Shown: piece by piece, positions 7,511 to 8,485 of the stretch
Layout of the letters: every line of letters starts with the position of its first letter
Position numbering within the stretch: the first letter of the stretch is position 1
DNA from: Bacteroidales bacterium
GTDB lineage: Bacteria; Bacteroidota; Bacteroidia; Bacteroidales; UBA12077
DNA: 8,485 bases
Assembly: GCA_030600865.1 (NCBI GenBank)
Contig: JAUVUS010000081.1
Span: 1-8,485 of the forward strand
Reading direction: 5' to 3'
Program-made: the position numbers and the translations under genes
The notes under the pieces: generated by a model
What the model saw: only the letters and a program-made list of their open reading frames with translations
Databases searched by the model: none
Told to the model about the DNA's origin: nothing

Positions 7511-7524
7511 GACTCTCGATTTTA

Positions 7525-7550
7525 AATTCGCGATTCGCGATTCGCGAATT
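7525..7550. repeat. Tandem ATTCGCG repeats, likely operator
   Basis: Three exact tandem copies of ATTCGCG (7526-7532, 7533-7539, 7540-7546), framed by AATTCGCG at one end and CGCGAATT at the other, so the block is also a near-palindrome. It lies 15 bp upstream of the chosen ATG of the winged-helix gene and just downstream of a -7-like box, where a repressor would block transcription. The 7-bp period is unusual because it does not match one helical turn. Confidence 0.55.
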
Positions 7551-7552
7551 AC

Positions 7553-7560
7553 CAAATATA
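7553..7560 (-). promoter_or_regulatory. Bacteroidota-type -7 box (TATATTTG)
   Basis: Minus-strand TATATTTG fits the TAnnTTTG consensus of the Bacteroidota primary sigma factor. A start site about 7 bases downstream would fall inside the ATTCGCG repeat block and give a leader of about 35 bases before ATG 7510. I see no clear -33 TTG element, so this rests on the -7 box and its placement. Confidence 0.45.
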
Positions 7561-7621
7561 TGAAATTTTTATTGAATAAAGAACCATTAAACACTATTCT
7601 ATTTTATTAAAATGGTTTCAC

Positions 7622-7680
7622 TTAAGTAAAATTTCGAGAACATTACCGTTTTTCGGTATTAATCACGAAAAAATACTTAA
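7622..7680. repeat. 59-bp imperfect palindrome
   Basis: Three paired blocks are symmetric about position 7651: TTAAGTA/TACTTAA (7622-7628 with 7674-7680), TTTCG/CGAAA (7632-7636 with 7666-7670) and TACCG/CGGTA (7644-7648 with 7654-7658), with a 5-base T loop. The unpaired segments between them are of equal length on both sides (3/3 and 7/7). It lies just inside the tRNA-proximal end of the putative island, upstream of the regulator operon. Function unknown: candidates are a recombination arm site, an operator or a leader RNA. Confidence 0.55.
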
Positions 7681-7698
7681 ATACATTTAAACTTTTAC

Positions 7699-7736
7699 AA
7701 AAAAAAAGGAGACTATTTTTCAATAATCTCCTTTTT
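7699..7736 (-). terminator. Intrinsic terminator of tRNA-Pro
   Basis: GGAGA (7708-7712) pairs with TCTCC (7727-7731), extended by A/T pairs outside and four inside after one mismatch. On the minus strand the stem is followed by nine T residues (complement of 7699-7707). It begins immediately after the tRNA 3' end. The opposite strand has only five T residues, so it is mainly a minus-strand terminator. Confidence 0.85.
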
Positions 7737-7745
7737 GTCGGGGTG
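7732..7745. repeat. Putative att site, copy at the tRNA-Pro 3' end
   Basis: TTTTTGTCGGGGTG covers the last eight bases of tRNA-Pro (7738-7745) and six bases beyond it, and is repeated exactly at 2531-2544. An att core that straddles a tRNA 3' end is the usual target for tyrosine recombinases. Because the repeat extends past the tRNA gene, coincidental similarity between two tRNA stems alone does not explain it. Confidence 0.6.
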
Positions 7746-7812
7746 GCAGGATTCGAACCTGCGACCTCCTGCTCCCAAAGCAGGCGCGATAACCGGGCTA
7801 CGCTACACCCCG
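7738..7812 (-). tRNA. tRNA-Pro (anticodon TGG)
   Basis: A 75-base cloverleaf: acceptor CGGGGTG/CACCCCG, anticodon stem CCTGC/GCAGG around the loop TTTGGGA with TGG at 7777-7775, a T-arm containing GGTTCGAATCC, and discriminator A. CCA is not encoded. It decodes proline codons read by UGG. It is followed directly by an intrinsic terminator and forms one edge of the putative island. Confidence 0.97.
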
Positions 7813-7817
7813 TAATA

Positions 7818-7840
7818 TGTGTGGGTGTGTGAGTGTGTGA
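7818..7840. repeat. TG-rich low-complexity tract
   Basis: Nearly pure GT-rich sequence (about 23 bases, with GGGTG and GAGTG interruptions) 6-28 bp upstream of the tRNA-Pro 5' end. It lies where the promoter or processing leader would be. The rest of 7841-7923 is AT-rich and holds no gene; a minus-strand TTTATTTG near 7876-7883 is a one-mismatch match to the -7 consensus and might serve the tRNA. Confidence 0.5.
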
Positions 7841-7923
7841 AAATATTTATCGCAATCGTGTGCTAAATTGCGGATGCAAATAAATGAATAGTTTTTTAAT
7901 TTTCAAAATAAAATTGGTATTTT

Positions 7924-8271
7924 TTATTCAATACTGCGAAACAATCCTAACAACATTTTTGAAGCTTTCTCATAATCAGAATATAACTCATTATATGATT
8001 CTTCATTAATTAACTTTAAGTCATAAATAATTTGAAGAATCGAAACACATTCAAAGATACTTCCACGTGAAATAGTTATAAAATGCTTTTTATCTGCTTT
8101 TGACATCCTACCAACACCTTCAGAAAGATTTAAGACAGAAGATAAGCTTGCTCTTTTCCATTGATCAATAATATACTTATCTATTCCTTTTGATTTATTA
8201 ATAAATGTATAGACTTCTGCATTCAAATTGCGAACAACCCGGTAAACATCTAACTTTTCAAAATCAAACAT
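7924..8271 (-). CDS. Four-helix-bundle protein, S23/IVP family
   Basis: A 115-residue protein with the family hallmarks in order: FEKLDVYRVVRNLNAEVY at the start, DQWKRASLSSVLNLSEGVGR (about residues 36-55) with the conserved Arg and the SEG-x-GR turn, then HFITISRGSIFECVSIL and a final helix ending LLGLFRSIE. The family was first noticed inside 23S rRNA intervening sequences and is now known as stand-alone genes across Bacteroidota and other phyla; the Avd protein of diversity-generating retroelements is a relative. It forms pentameric bundles in known members, but its cellular job is not settled. The ATG at 8271 is 34 bp past the tRNA-Ser terminator, leaving little room for a promoter. It sits alone between two tRNA genes with no reverse transcriptase or rRNA in the window. 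Family call is strong; function unknown. Confidence 0.92.
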   Translation of the reverse strand: MFDFEKLDVYRVVRNLNAEVYTFINKSKGIDKYIIDQWKRASLSSVLNLSEGVGRMSKADKKHFITISRGSIFECVSILQIIYDLKLINEESYNELYSDYEKASKMLLGLFRSIE

Positions 8272-8304
8272 AATAATGAAATTTATTAATTAGGTAAGTT
8301 AAAT

Positions 8305-8331
8305 AAAAAAGAGAGTAAATTTCTCACTCTC
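8305..8331 (-). terminator. Intrinsic terminator downstream of tRNA-Ser
   Basis: GAGAGT (8311-8316) pairs with ACTCTC (8326-8331) around a 9-base loop. On the minus strand the stem is followed by six T residues (complement of 8305-8310). It lies 66 bases beyond the tRNA 3' end, separated by a purine-rich repeat spacer. Confidence 0.8.
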
Positions 8332-8350
8332 CAACTCATATTTCACACAT

Positions 8351-8386
8351 ATCTCAATTTCACTCTCACACTCAATCCCAATCTCA
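8351..8386 (-). repeat. Imperfect tandem hexamers of the TGAGAT type
   Basis: Minus strand, six consecutive units: TGAGAT, TGGGAT, TGAGTG, TGAGAG, TGAAAT, TGAGAT. More degenerate, similar purine-rich sequence continues to the terminator stem. It fills the spacer between tRNA-Ser and its terminator and would be transcribed with the tRNA. Likely slippage-derived simple sequence; no function is evident. Confidence 0.6.
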
Positions 8387-8396
8387 AACCTTTTTT

Positions 8397-8485
<89 letters not shown>

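Larger units (their letters stand above)
2531..7745. mobile_element. Putative integrase-less genomic island at the tRNA-Pro 3' end
   Basis: The segment lies between two 14-bp direct repeats, one of them the tRNA-Pro 3' end, as expected for tyrosine-recombinase integration into a tRNA gene. It contains a regulator/nucleotidyltransferase pair and a type IIG-like restriction-modification gene, both typical accessory cargo, and no integrase, excisionase or transposase gene. It may be a satellite mobilised in trans, or a decayed island. Boundaries rest on the repeats alone; there is no comparison with an empty site. Confidence 0.45.

Noticed and set aside
7511..7594. 28-residue N-terminal extension of the winged-helix protein from GTG 7594
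   Set aside because: The segment contains the TATATTTG box and the ATTCGCG repeats, and family-like sequence begins only after the ATG at 7510.
7924..8271. Diversity-generating retroelement, because the four-helix-bundle protein is related to Avd
   Set aside because: No reverse transcriptase and no template/variable repeat pair with adenine-biased differences is present in the window.
8338..8390. CRISPR-like array
   Set aside because: Units are contiguous degenerate hexamers without spacers, and no cas gene is in the window.

Overview
The window is AT-rich, and every gene I can support lies on the minus strand, so transcription runs from high to low coordinates. It looks like chromosomal DNA from a Bacteroidota member. 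The reasons are two tRNA genes with no encoded CCA, weak or absent Shine-Dalgarno sequences, a TAnnTTTG-type promoter, a four-helix-bundle (S23/IVP family) gene and a one-polypeptide Eco57I-like restriction-modification protein of a kind common in that phylum. I cannot assign a genus.

Read in the direction of transcription, the layout is as follows. (1) tRNA-Ser(GCT), 8398-8485, followed by a purine-rich hexamer-repeat spacer and an intrinsic terminator. (2) A small four-helix-bundle protein, 7924-8271. (3) tRNA-Pro(TGG), 7738-7812, with its own terminator. (4) A two-gene unit at 6307-7510: a winged-helix regulator overlapping a Pol-beta-fold nucleotidyltransferase by 11 bp. This resembles an antitoxin/toxin pair and sits behind a plausible promoter and a tandem-repeat operator. 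(5) A 1230-residue type IIG-like restriction-modification protein, 2552-6244, whose TTG start lies in the loop of a perfect 19-bp inverted repeat. (6) About 410 bp of hairpin-rich intergenic DNA. (7) The first 705 codons of a membrane two-component protein, 1-2117: an FG-GAP-like sensor, a kinase-like core that has lost its catalytic motifs, and the start of a NarL-type receiver domain in the same reading frame. It runs off the window.

The most notable architectural observation is that the 3' end of tRNA-Pro plus its downstream T-run side is duplicated as a 14-bp exact direct repeat 7 bp past the stop codon of the restriction-modification gene. The two copies frame the toxin-antitoxin-like pair and the restriction-modification gene as a segment of about 5.2 kb. 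This looks like a compact addiction/defence island integrated at the tRNA-Pro 3' end, with no integrase inside it. How the genes work together is inference: the nucleotidyltransferase pair could stabilise the cassette, and the restriction-modification protein would supply anti-phage function.

The second notable feature is the two-component fusion, in which the phospho-acceptor His and the ATP-binding N and G1 motifs appear to be missing while the receiver domain looks canonical.
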